Assembly (NCBI GenBank): GCA_016839655.1
Contig: JAEOTW010000123.1
Span: 7,170-71,169, forward strand
Length of the DNA stretch: 64,000 nt
Reading direction: 5' to 3'
Source: Promethearchaeota archaeon
Lineage (GTDB): Archaea > Asgardarchaeota > Lokiarchaeia > Sigynarchaeales > SOKP01
A program made the position numbers and the translations under genes. Every line of letters begins with the position of its first letter. Positions within the stretch are counted from its first letter, which is position 1. Below the pieces are notes generated by a model. It saw nothing but the letters and a program-made list of their open reading frames with translations, searched no databases and had not been told where the DNA came from. Shown here piece by piece: positions 52,866-62,279 of the stretch.

Positions 52866-53474
52866 ATGTCTAAGCAAATAAATACTATTTCTGAGACGTC
52901 TAACAAAGATAAACCAGCATACATTTTTAAACTTACAATTTTGGGTCAAGAACGCGTTGGGAAAACATGTATTGCTAGAAGACTATGTTTCAACACTTTT
53001 GATGTTAATACAAAGGAGACTTTAGGAATCGAATTCTATACTAAAGATATACCTATTATTGTTGATGGAGAAAAAACATTCGTACGACTCAGTATATGGG
53101 ATTTTGGTGGAAGAGAACAATTCAAAAAGTTATTTCCATATTATATTAATGGTGCTAATGGAATTTTTATGGTTTTTGATCTTATAGATCTTCAAACATT
53201 ATTAAGATTAGACTGGTGGTATGAGAGACTCTCAGAATATAATCACGGTCATACGCCAAGAATGTGTATTGGAGCTAAGAATGATCTAGTGAAGACTGCT
53301 GATGAGAAATCTAAAGTGGATGATTTAGTGATTAAAAGGTTCATGGAAAGGCATGAAGAAAATGATTTTTATAAAACTTCTTCAAAAGATAATTGTAATA
53401 TTGATGTTATTTTTAAAAAGCTCGTCATCAAAATACTAAAGAAAAATAGATTAGATTTTGATCAAGTACCATAA
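52866..53474 (+). CDS. Ras-like small GTPase with altered G4 motif
   Basis: About 202 residues from ATG 52866; an upstream in-frame ATG at 52785 would add 27 hydrophobic residues and is less likely. G1 is GQERVGKTC (27-35), switch I TLGIEFY, G3 WDFGGRE, G5 TSSKDN. The G4 motif is A-K-N-D in IGAKNDL, so again the Asn is replaced, here by Ala. The final K/S-to-Cys at the P-loop end (KTC) is unusual; Cys35 replaces the Mg-binding Thr/Ser neighbour. The C-terminus lacks a prenylation Cys. It is the third G4-altered GTPase in the window. Confidence 0.9.
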   Translation: MSKQINTISETSNKDKPAYIFKLTILGQERVGKTCIARRLCFNTFDVNTKETLGIEFYTKDIPIIVDGEKTFVRLSIWDFGGREQFKKLFPYYINGANGIFMVFDLIDLQTLLRLDWWYERLSEYNHGHTPRMCIGAKNDLVKTADEKSKVDDLVIKRFMERHEENDFYKTSSKDNCNIDVIFKKLVIKILKKNRLDFDQVP

Positions 53475-53500
53475 AGAAATTATATATTTTTATTTTTTAA

Positions 53501-53514
53501 TGAATTTAAATTCA
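53501..53514. promoter_or_regulatory. Perfect 14-bp palindrome upstream of IlvC-like gene
   Basis: TGAATTTAAATTCA reads the same on both strands and ends 31 bases before the ATG at 53546. It could be an operator, but it is all A/T apart from the two outer G/C positions and chance is a real alternative. Confidence 0.3.
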
Positions 53515-53545
53515 GAATCCGGATAATTTAAGAGGTATATTTGAA

Positions 53546-54625
53546 ATGGTTGAAGTTTTTCATAATGAAGATGGAGATCTCTCAATTTTAAAAGATAAAA
53601 CGATTGGTATTATTGGATATGGAAATCAAGGGAGAGCTCAAGCTCTTAATTTGAGAGATTCAGGATTAAATGTTATCGTGGGTAATATTGAAGATCAGTA
53701 CAAGAATATTGCAAAAAAAGATGATTTTTTAGTTTTTAAAATTGAAGAAGCTACTGAAAAATCAGATATTCTCTTTTTACTCCTCCCAGATGAAATATTG
53801 AATGAAATATTTAAGAGAAATATTAAACCGAATTTAAAACTAAAATCTGCAATTGTTTTTGCTAGTGGATATAATATAGGTTTCAACTTGTTAAAACTCC
53901 CCGATAATATAGATATAATGCTGATTGCTCCCAGAATGATTGGAGTGGGTGTTAGAGAGAATTTCTTGAGGAATACAGGGTTTTTTAGTTTTATCGCTAT
54001 TGAACAAGATGCTTCAGGTCAGGCTAAGCAGATCTTACTTGCTTTAGCTAAAGGGATTGGATCATTAAAAAAAGGAGCAATAATGTTGACTTTTAAAGAA
54101 GAAGCTGAATTAGATTTATTTAACGAACAAGGATTTGGGCCTGCATTTGGAAGAGTTTTATTATCAAGTATTTACACCTTGATTGATGCGGGATATCCTC
54201 CAGAAGCAGTATTAATTGAAATGTATATGAGTAATGAAATGTCTTATACATATAAAAAAATGGCTGATGTAGGACTAGTTAAGCAAGTAGATTTTCATTC
54301 TCAGACGAGTCAATATGGTGCTATGAGTAGAGGTATAAGGTTTAGAAAACTCCCTCTTCGTGATAAAATGGAGAAGATTTTAAAAGAAATTCAAAATGGA
54401 GAATTTACTAAGGAGTGGGAGAAAAAGATTACTAAATTAAAATTTAAAATGATTAAGTATTTTGCGACTAAACAAAAGATCAATAAACTGGAAAAACAAG
54501 TCAGAAGAAGCCTTAAGTTAAAACTATATGATATTTATGAAGAAGAATCGCCGACAGAAGCAGAATTAGTTGAATTAAAAAACATTTCTGAAGAATTAAA
54601 ACTGTTTGAACAATATTACGAATAA
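53546..54625 (+). CDS. Ketol-acid reductoisomerase-like protein (divergent IlvC)
   Basis: A 359-residue protein. IGIIGYGNQGRAQALNLRDSG is the IlvC NADP-binding loop. AELDLFNEQGFGPAFG aligns with the AETDLFGEQ metal-binding segment, keeping Asp and Glu but losing the following LCGG, and EMYMSNEMSYTYKKM keeps a pair of Glu in the knotted domain. TSQYGAMSRG replaces the NTAEYG segment. The APRMIGVGVRENF stretch differs from the APKGPGHxVR of true IlvC. It is probably a paralogue with a different substrate. The C-terminal 45 residues are an additional charged helix. No other branched-chain genes are near. Confidence 0.75.
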   Translation: MVEVFHNEDGDLSILKDKTIGIIGYGNQGRAQALNLRDSGLNVIVGNIEDQYKNIAKKDDFLVFKIEEATEKSDILFLLLPDEILNEIFKRNIKPNLKLKSAIVFASGYNIGFNLLKLPDNIDIMLIAPRMIGVGVRENFLRNTGFFSFIAIEQDASGQAKQILLALAKGIGSLKKGAIMLTFKEEAELDLFNEQGFGPAFGRVLLSSIYTLIDAGYPPEAVLIEMYMSNEMSYTYKKMADVGLVKQVDFHSQTSQYGAMSRGIRFRKLPLRDKMEKILKEIQNGEFTKEWEKKITKLKFKMIKYFATKQKINKLEKQVRRSLKLKLYDIYEEESPTEAELVELKNISEELKLFEQYYE

Positions 54626-54636
54626 TCTTTTTCAAA

Positions 54637-55590
54637 TTATATTAAAATAATAACTACGCCTAAAATAGTTAAAAGAATTCCTATAAGACCAAATCTAGAT
54701 ATTTTCTCCTTGTTTATAAAGTAAGTTAAAGGAAGAGCGAATAATGGACTTGCAGTTGCTATTAATGAGACTACATTTGGTCCTGCTAAGTGTACTGATT
54801 CAGTATATAGATAGGCTCCTAATGATGTTCCTATTAATGAAGCAACTAATAATAATATCCATGATTGTGCGGATACCTTTTTATAAAAACCATTATTACT
54901 CTTTTTTGTTAAAACCTTTTCTCTTAATACCATTGAACCTAAAATCATCAACGCAAAAGGAAATCTAATTAAATTCCCAATAATAGAACTTAATTCTTCA
55001 GTAAGAATAATCTGGTCTATTTGAAGGGTTGCAAATCCAATCAAAACAGCACCAATAGCCCACCCAATAGAAGCCGTAAAACAAAATCCAATTGCTTTAA
55101 TATGCTTCTTCTTTAACTGGTTTCTTTTAGATTGGTCCAACACAGAGTTTCTATCTTGTTTTACTTTTTTTGATTTTCCTATTATTACTACTCCAAAACC
55201 AATCAAGATTAGAGATAATACTAAATTGAGTTTAAATGCTTGACCAAAAAAAATAAAAGATAATATAAAGGTAAAGAGAGGAAATGTCATTGAAATCGCG
55301 AGAGCTATCGTAGTGCCTAATTCTTTTTGAGCAATGAAATAAGCTGTGTCACCAATTACCTGACCAAATACGAAACTTAAAATTAATAAAATCCATAATT
55401 CCCAAGGAATTATAAAAATAAGATTTAATTGATTTAAAAATAGAACAATAAAGAAAAAAGTTAGAGTACCAACTGCAGTTCGAAAAAAATTGATGAAGGT
55501 TGGACTTACTTCTTTTTCTGTCTTACGAAAAATAACATTAGAAACAACAAATGTAAGTACTGCTGAAATTGCGACAAGTTCTCCTAGCAT
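54637..55590 (-). CDS. EamA/DMT-family transporter
   Basis: A 317-residue protein with ten hydrophobic segments in two EamA repeats; NFFRTAVGTLTFF and the GDTAYFIAQKELGTTIALAIS segment in the first repeat, and GTSLGAYLYTESVHLAGPNVVSLIATASPLFALPLTYFI in the second, match drug/metabolite transporters. It starts at ATG 55590, nine bases after the stop of the upstream gene, so the two are co-transcribed. Substrate unknown; amino acids, nucleotide sugars or drugs are typical for the family. It is convergent with the IlvC-like gene. Confidence 0.85.
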   Translation of the reverse strand: MLGELVAISAVLTFVVSNVIFRKTEKEVSPTFINFFRTAVGTLTFFFIVLFLNQLNLIFIIPWELWILLILSFVFGQVIGDTAYFIAQKELGTTIALAISMTFPLFTFILSFIFFGQAFKLNLVLSLILIGFGVVIIGKSKKVKQDRNSVLDQSKRNQLKKKHIKAIGFCFTASIGWAIGAVLIGFATLQIDQIILTEELSSIIGNLIRFPFALMILGSMVLREKVLTKKSNNGFYKKVSAQSWILLLVASLIGTSLGAYLYTESVHLAGPNVVSLIATASPLFALPLTYFINKEKISRFGLIGILLTILGVVIILI

Positions 55591-55599
55591 TGATTATAT

Positions 55600-56217
55600 T
55601 CATTTTCCCCTTGTATTTTCATTCTTCATTGTTAAATCAGTGTTACAATTATAACATAATTTTGGAATAGATTCAAACTCAATTCCACATTTAGGACAAA
55701 TTACTTTTCCTGAACTAGCAATTTCATGAAAATCTATAGTTTGTTTCTCAAATTTTAAATCTATAATTTTCTTTAATATTAAAGAAAAACCAATTGAATA
55801 TAATATAATTGTCATTCCAAGAACTAAAGTCTTTATAAAAAGGTAAGGAAAATAAATATCGAAATAGGGTTGATAGTAGTTAAAGAGAAAAACATAAAAA
55901 AAGAAATTAGGAAAGAAAAATGTTATCAAATTCATAGAGTAAACTTTTCTATAATTATTGTAAGCAATTATTGGAATTATAGATATTAACAGCCAGATTG
56001 CAAAGATAAATAATAAGTCAATCAAATCGTCATACATAATATAGTTGACCAACCACTCAATTATACCTATTTGCACTTCAGTAGTATCAGGAGGTGGTGG
56101 AATCAGTGAAAGATTTAAATCGAATTTGTACCCTAATAATCGAATTATTAGAAATAAAATTGATATTTGAATTATAAAAAGAATAATCCTACTTCTAATA
56201 ATTTCAACTGTTTTCAT
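55600..56217 (-). CDS. Membrane protein with C-terminal zinc ribbon, 205 aa
   Basis: ATG 56217 opens a protein with five or six hydrophobic segments (about 12-30, 63-88, 98-118, 122-150) and a C-terminal zinc ribbon (CPKCGIEFESIPKLCYNCN). Such ribbon-plus-membrane proteins recur in this window (36587, 62960). It is the first gene of a two-gene unit with the DMT transporter. Function is unknown. Confidence 0.72.
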   Translation of the reverse strand: MKTVEIIRSRIILFIIQISILFLIIRLLGYKFDLNLSLIPPPPDTTEVQIGIIEWLVNYIMYDDLIDLLFIFAIWLLISIIPIIAYNNYRKVYSMNLITFFFPNFFFYVFLFNYYQPYFDIYFPYLFIKTLVLGMTIILYSIGFSLILKKIIDLKFEKQTIDFHEIASSGKVICPKCGIEFESIPKLCYNCNTDLTMKNENTRGK

Positions 56218-56507
56218 TAATATTTACTAAATATTTCAAAAAATTAAACTCTTCTAAATAAAACCTATCTTAAACTAAGTTAATAAAAAAAAAAAATTAC
56301 CTTGAAATGTATAAAGAATTCTATTTGAAATGCCCAAAACAGTAAAATTTTTAATATTTGCTATCTTTATTAATATACAGTGGAAGACTCGTATTCTTAT
56401 TTTTTAAATATGGCATATTATAACCATTATAAAGGATGTTTTCTCCCATGATTTGTACTTCTTCTTCAAATTCAATTTATATAAGTATTTTTAGAGGTAT
56501 TTAACTT

Positions 56508-59480
56508 ATGAGTTATACATTTTCAAGAACAAAAATGATTGAAAAAATTAAATTTGGCCTTCTCAGCCCTGATGAGATCCGTAAAATGTCAGCTGCTCGA
56601 ATAATAACTGCAGACACATATGATGAGGATGGTTTACCTATACCTTCTGGACTAATGGATCAACGTTTGGGCACTATTGAACCAGGTCAGCGTTGTCAGA
56701 CGTGTGGTAATCTTGTGAGTAATTGTATGGGTCATTTTGGCCATATCGAACTTGCTAGACCTGTTATTCATGTAGGTTATGCTAAAAAAGTTTTAAAAGT
56801 ATTACGAAGTATTTGTCCAGAATGCTCTCGTTTAATGCTTACAGAGGAGGAAAAAGAGAAGTTTAGAGAAGAACAGAATAAGCATCGAAAGATTTTCTTT
56901 GAAGGAGATGAAGATGCAGCTAAAATAGTCTTTAAACGAGCAAGAAAGACGAAATCTTGCCCCTATTGTGAAGCAAAAAAGAAAAAAATTATTATTGAAA
57001 AACCAACAACTTTTTATGAAGAAGAAGAAGGAAAAGGGTCGCGAAGGATAACACCTATAGAAATTCTAGAACGTTTAAAAAAGATGAGTGATGTTGATCT
57101 TAGGATCCTTGGTATTTCCCCTGAAAATGCTCGTCTTGAGTGGGTAGTTTTTACTGTTTTACCAATTCCTCCTGTATGTGCTAGACCTTCTATTACCTTA
57201 GATAGCGGAATTCGTTCTGAAGATGATTTAACACATAAATTAGTTGATGTTATTAGAATTAATCAAAGATTAAGAGAAAATATCGATGCTGGAGCACCTC
57301 ATTTAATAGTTGAAGACCTTTGGGAATTACTACAATACCATATTACAACATATTTTGATAATCAAGTATCTGGTATACCACCTGCGAGACATCGATCTGG
57401 TAGAGCACTTAGGACATTAACTCAGAGGTTAAAAGGCAAAGAGGGAAGATTTAGAAGTAATTTGAGTGGTAAAAGAGTTGATTTCTCAGCTCGTAGTGTA
57501 ATCTCACCAAATCCTTATATAAGTATTAATGATGTGGGGGTTCCAATTGAAATTGCAAAAATTTTAACAATCCCTACTAATGTTAATGATTGGAACATCG
57601 AAGAAATGAAACAGATGGTCTTGAATGGACCATTTAAACACCCTGGGGCCAACTATATTATTCGTAATGATCGTAGGAGGATTGATCTTCGATATGTAAA
57701 AAATCGGAAGATTATTGCTGATATGCTTGCACCAGGTTTTACCATTGAACGCCATTTAAATAATGGTGATTTAGTATTATTTAATCGTCAACCTTCTCTT
57801 CATAGAATGTCAATAATGGCTCATGAAGTAAAAATAATGAAAGGGAGAACATTTCGCTTAAATTTAACTGTATGTCCACCATATAACGCTGATTTTGATG
57901 GAGATGAAATGAACTTGCATGTACCCCAAAGTGAAGAAGCTCGAACAGAGGCAGAACTACTTCTAAAAGTTCAAGAACACATATTATCTCCGAGATTTGG
58001 CGGTCCAATTTTAGGCGGCATTCAGGATTTTATCTCAAGTGTTTTCCAATTTACAAGTAAAGATTCTTTATATACTAAAAAAGATGCTTTAAAATTATTA
58101 TATACTGGAGATGTTTTCGAGAACAATCCTAAATTTAGTTTAGATCAACTCACTCCTGTTGTTGTTGATCCAGAACCTTTTTATTCTGGAAAGGACATTT
58201 TCAGTGCATTATTTCCAGATGATCTTAATATTAAAGTTAAATCAAAGTTCTGTAAAAAATGTGAAGTTTGTGAAGAAGAAGACTGTCCTTATGATGCATA
58301 TGTTGTAATTAAAAATGGGCATTTAATAACAGGTACTATTGACGAAAACTCGTTTGGAGCCATGCAATCAAATAGTATACTACAACGAATTATTAAGGAT
58401 CATGGTAACGCACGAGGGAGAATGTTTTTAGATAGTGCCACAAAAATGCTTTTATATGTTATTCGCCAGAATGGAATGACAATGGGATTGGATGAAGTTT
58501 ATGTACATGGACATGCATATGAAGAAATTGAAAATATATTGAAGGATGCAAACATCGAATCTGAGAAACTAATTAATGCATTCTATGAAAACGATACTAA
58601 AATCCTTAGAAGAGCACCTGGGCGTTCAATGAGAGAAACATTAGAATTAAGAATTCGACAAGTATTAGCAGAAGCTAGAAATAAAGGAAATGAAACTGCA
58701 GCAGAATTCATTGGAGATGAAGCTCATTCTGTTATTATGACTAAATCTGGTGCCCGAGGGAATATATTAAACCTTGGACAGATGTCTGCGCTTGTAGGGC
58801 AACAAGCAATTAGAGGAGAAAGAATTAATCGTGGATATAGTATGAGAACGCTTCCTCATTTTAAAATTAATGATCTCACACCTAGATCAAGAGGATTTGT
58901 TTCTTCTTCCTATAGAAATGGTTTAAAACCAGTAGAATTCTTTTTTCATGCAATGGGAGGAAGAGAAGGATTAGTTGATACAGCTGTTAGAACTTCAACA
59001 TCTGGATATATGCAGCGTAGGTTGGTGAATGCTTTACAGGATATGGTTGTCGAAAACGATGGTACTGTGAGAAATTCTGATAAAAATGTTATCCAATTCT
59101 GCTTTGGAGATGATGGTATTGATGCAATGCACACTGATCATGGTGCTGCAGTGAATCTAGATGTTTTATTATTAAAAGCAAAAGCTCTAAATGTCAATGA
59201 GGTACGTGAAGAGATTAAAAAAGGTTCTTCCTCAAAAAAAGCTGAACCTAAGAAAAAAATAGATTCTGATAAAAAACCAGCAAAAAAAGTTGAACCTAAG
59301 AAAAAAATAGATTCTGATAAAAAACCAGCAAAAAAAGTTGAATCTGCTGTAAAACCAGATGAAAAAGTAATAGATGAAGAATCTTTACAACAAAAATTTG
59401 AAGAAGAAACAGGAAAAAAAGCAATTTGGCGTGGTAAAGAAACCAAAGCATATAAAGAATGGAAAGAAAAACAAAATTAA
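56508..59480 (+). CDS. rpoA1: DNA-directed RNA polymerase subunit A' (Rpo1N)
   Basis: A 990-residue A' subunit. CQTCG...CMGHFGH zinc site near residue 62, the clamp coiled-coil region, NLSGKRVDFSARSVISP, and the catalytic NADFDGDEMNLHVP (460-473, magnesium Asp 462/464/466) are all present, as is the bridge-helix GFVSSSYRNGL region. The C-terminal tail of about 80 residues (from about 905) is Lys-rich and contains a duplicated 16-residue unit, making the subunit about 90 residues longer than usual. It starts at ATG 56508 after AGAGGT. It heads rpoA1-rpoA2-eL30-nusA-uS12-uS7, but rpoB is not upstream. Confidence 0.96.
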   Translation: MSYTFSRTKMIEKIKFGLLSPDEIRKMSAARIITADTYDEDGLPIPSGLMDQRLGTIEPGQRCQTCGNLVSNCMGHFGHIELARPVIHVGYAKKVLKVLRSICPECSRLMLTEEEKEKFREEQNKHRKIFFEGDEDAAKIVFKRARKTKSCPYCEAKKKKIIIEKPTTFYEEEEGKGSRRITPIEILERLKKMSDVDLRILGISPENARLEWVVFTVLPIPPVCARPSITLDSGIRSEDDLTHKLVDVIRINQRLRENIDAGAPHLIVEDLWELLQYHITTYFDNQVSGIPPARHRSGRALRTLTQRLKGKEGRFRSNLSGKRVDFSARSVISPNPYISINDVGVPIEIAKILTIPTNVNDWNIEEMKQMVLNGPFKHPGANYIIRNDRRRIDLRYVKNRKIIADMLAPGFTIERHLNNGDLVLFNRQPSLHRMSIMAHEVKIMKGRTFRLNLTVCPPYNADFDGDEMNLHVPQSEEARTEAELLLKVQEHILSPRFGGPILGGIQDFISSVFQFTSKDSLYTKKDALKLLYTGDVFENNPKFSLDQLTPVVVDPEPFYSGKDIFSALFPDDLNIKVKSKFCKKCEVCEEEDCPYDAYVVIKNGHLITGTIDENSFGAMQSNSILQRIIKDHGNARGRMFLDSATKMLLYVIRQNGMTMGLDEVYVHGHAYEEIENILKDANIESEKLINAFYENDTKILRRAPGRSMRETLELRIRQVLAEARNKGNETAAEFIGDEAHSVIMTKSGARGNILNLGQMSALVGQQAIRGERINRGYSMRTLPHFKINDLTPRSRGFVSSSYRNGLKPVEFFFHAMGGREGLVDTAVRTSTSGYMQRRLVNALQDMVVENDGTVRNSDKNVIQFCFGDDGIDAMHTDHGAAVNLDVLLLKAKALNVNEVREEIKKGSSSKKAEPKKKIDSDKKPAKKVEPKKKIDSDKKPAKKVESAVKPDEKVIDEESLQQKFEEETGKKAIWRGKETKAYKEWKEKQN
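59241..59336 (+). repeat. 48-base tandem duplication in rpoA1 tail
   Basis: Two copies (59241-59288, 59289-59336) differing only at one base near the start (GCT versus GTT), each encoding a 16-residue Lys-rich unit such as EPKKKIDSDKKPAKK. A third partial copy begins at 59337. The near-identity points to recent duplication. Confidence 0.9.
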
Positions 59481-59513
59481 TAAAATATATTTTGAATGTA
59501 AAGGAAGATATAA

Positions 59514-60710
<1,197 letters not shown>

Positions 60711-60820
60711 TAAAATCAATCGAAAAATTTTAATTTAGATGAAACAACTTAAACGTGCTTAAAAAAATTAAAAAAGTATTGTTCCTTTTACTTATTATAT
60801 AGAAACTGTTTGAATATATC

Positions 60821-61195
60821 ATGGCAAAGAGAAAAACTAAAACTTCTGTGGAGAAAGTAGATCTTAGTAGGAAAAAAATAAAAGAGTTTGATGTAGATAC
60901 TAATATCAAGGTTGCTTATAAGACTGGTAAAATTATTTTTGGTAAGAGTCAAGTTCTTAAGAGTATACAAAGAGAAAATCCCTATAAAATGCTAATTGTG
61001 AGTAATAATTGTCCAACAGATTTGATTAATGAGTTAGATAATTATAATTATCTTCTAAAGGATAAACTTTTTATTTATAAATATAAAGGTTCAAGCTGGG
61101 ACTTAGGCTTAGCATGTGCTAAACCTTATATGATTTCCATTATTGGAGTAATTGATTTTGGAGATTCAGACTTAATTTCTTTAAAAACTAAATGA
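60821..61195 (+). CDS. Large-subunit ribosomal protein eL30
   Basis: A 124-residue L7Ae/L30e-fold protein. KVAYKTGKIIFGKSQVLKSIQ, MLIVSNNCP and GSSWDLGLACAKPYMISIIGV match eL30, here with an N-terminal basic extension of about 25 residues. It binds kink-turn RNA in the large subunit. Position between rpoA2 and nusA is the conserved archaeal one. It starts at ATG 60821. Confidence 0.93.
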   Translation: MAKRKTKTSVEKVDLSRKKIKEFDVDTNIKVAYKTGKIIFGKSQVLKSIQRENPYKMLIVSNNCPTDLINELDNYNYLLKDKLFIYKYKGSSWDLGLACAKPYMISIIGVIDFGDSDLISLKTK

Positions 61196-61226
61196 TATTA
61201 ACAAACAGTAGAGACTTGGTTTTTTC

Positions 61227-61703
61227 ATGTTAAAAAGAAATATAAAAATTGACCGGGAAGCAATGGAACTTATTTCCCTATTTAATAATATCTCGGGTGC
61301 CATCATTAAAGATTGTCTTATCTTTAAATCTCCTGAAAATGGTTCTGAAATTATTATTTTTTTAGTAAAAGAAGAGGATGTTGGAAAAGCAATTGGAAAA
61401 TCTGGTGAACACGTCAAAGACCTGAAATCTAAACTCCAGAAAAAGATTGACGTAATTGCTTTTTCAGAAAAATTAGATAAATTTATTCAAAATATCTTAC
61501 AAACAACAAAAAATACAATAATGGTCCAAAATATTGAAATCAAAGAAAATCGAAACCTAAAGAAGACTGTTGTCATAACCGTAAGACCTCAAGATCGTGG
61601 AAAAGCAATTGGTAAAGATGGCTCCATGATAAGAAAAATTAAAGAACTAGTTTTGAGATATTTTGAAGTTGATAATGTAATAATAAACACTAAAAATGTC
61701 TAA
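61227..61703 (+). CDS. nusA: NusA-like protein with two KH domains
   Basis: A 158-residue archaeal NusA lacking the S1 and N-terminal domains of the bacterial factor. Two KH GxxG loops are visible, GKAIGKSGEHVKDL and GKAIGKDGSMIRKI. It binds RNA and is thought to influence transcription elongation or termination or ribosome assembly. Start ATG 61227 lies 31 bases after eL30. Its place before uS12 is conserved. Confidence 0.93.
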   Translation: MLKRNIKIDREAMELISLFNNISGAIIKDCLIFKSPENGSEIIIFLVKEEDVGKAIGKSGEHVKDLKSKLQKKIDVIAFSEKLDKFIQNILQTTKNTIMVQNIEIKENRNLKKTVVITVRPQDRGKAIGKDGSMIRKIKELVLRYFEVDNVIINTKNV

Positions 61704-61794
61704 ATTTTCCTTTTAGAAATTAACTTCCCCTCTAATTATACGTAAATTTTAAGTTTAAGGAAACATTTTTTCTCCTATTAAAGTTAAAAAGTAG

Positions 61795-62070
61795 GTGTTA
61801 TTAATAGCCCCTAAAGGATTATATGCAGCAAGAAAATTACAAATTAATCGAAAAAAATTTCGATGGTCCAAAACTAAATATAAAAGGAGAAAACTTCAAT
61901 TAAAGAAGAAAGTAGACCCATTGGAAGGAGCTTGTCAAGCTCTCGGAATCGTTCTTCAGAAAGTTGGTAGAGAAAGTAAACAACCGAACTCAGCTATTCG
62001 GAAATGCGTTCGTGTTCAACTAAAGAAAAATGGAAAAGGAGTTACTGCGTTCTTACCTGGAGTGTTCTAA
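61795..62070 (+). CDS. rpsL: Ribosomal protein uS12, N-terminal part (interrupted gene)
   Basis: [19 protein letters not shown], the [19 protein letters not shown] decoding loop and VTAFLPG match archaeal uS12 up to residue 85, then the frame reads V-F-stop (TAA 62068-62070). The remainder of uS12 follows in the same frame at 62092-62265. GTG 61795 belongs to a GTAGGTG ribosome-binding site; ATA 61804, six bases after GGTG, gives the family N-terminus [11 protein letters not shown] and is the likelier start. Removing 62062-62091 leaves a 143-residue protein, normal for the family. uS12 shapes the decoding centre of the small subunit. Confidence 0.9.
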   Translation: MLLIAPKGLYAARKLQINRKKFRWSKTKYKRRKLQLKKKVDPLEGACQALGIVLQKVGRESKQPNSAIRKCVRVQLKKNGKGVTAFLPGVF

Positions 62071-62091
62071 ATATTTCTTTTAGTACACAGA
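62062..62091 (+). other. 30-base in-frame interruption of uS12 with a stop codon
   Basis: Runs from just after the PG codons (CCT GGA) to just before AAT GGA (NG of the conserved PGNGALNF). Length is exactly ten codons including TAA, so the flanks remain in frame. GTGT at its start and ACAC (62085-62088) near its end can pair to form a short hairpin. The canonical bulge-helix-bulge intron motif could not be made by eye at any of the three possible boundaries. Confidence 0.85.
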
Positions 62092-62265
62092 AATGGAGCG
62101 CTTAACTTCATAGAAGAGCATGATAGAGTGATCGTCGAAGGAATTGGAGGCGCCAAAGGACGCTCCATAGGCGATCTCCCTGGAGTTCGTTATAAAGTAG
62201 TCAAAGTTAATGGTGTGAGCCTTGACGCTCTTTTAGCTGGAAAGAAAGAGAAACCACTCCGGTAA
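62071..62265 (+). CDS. rpsL: Ribosomal protein uS12, C-terminal part
   Basis: 64 codons from the first codon after TAA to TAA 62263-62265. [38 protein letters not shown] (the second decoding loop) and the final KKEKPLR complete uS12. If translated separately the likeliest start is ATA 62071, directly after the stop and six bases after AGTG inside GGAGTG 62059-62064, which is SD-like. If the 30 bases are spliced or bypassed, this is simply the C-terminus of the single protein. Confidence 0.85.
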   Translation: MFLLVHRNGALNFIEEHDRVIVEGIGGAKGRSIGDLPGVRYKVVKVNGVSLDALLAGKKEKPLR

Positions 62266-62279
62266 AGAGGTTTTAAGTT

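Noticed and set aside
62062..62083. A 22-base GT...AG stretch inside uS12 resembling a tiny spliceosomal intron with a pyrimidine tract
   Set aside because: Removing 22 bases shifts the frame and destroys the rest of uS12; only removal of 30 restores it. No spliceosome is known in archaea.
62050..62105. Archaeal bulge-helix-bulge intron at the uS12 interruption
   Set aside because: Tried the three possible boundary registers; none gives the required four-base-pair central helix between intron start and exon 2. The hairpin GTGT/ACAC remains but is not a BHB. Folding was not run, so this is not excluded.
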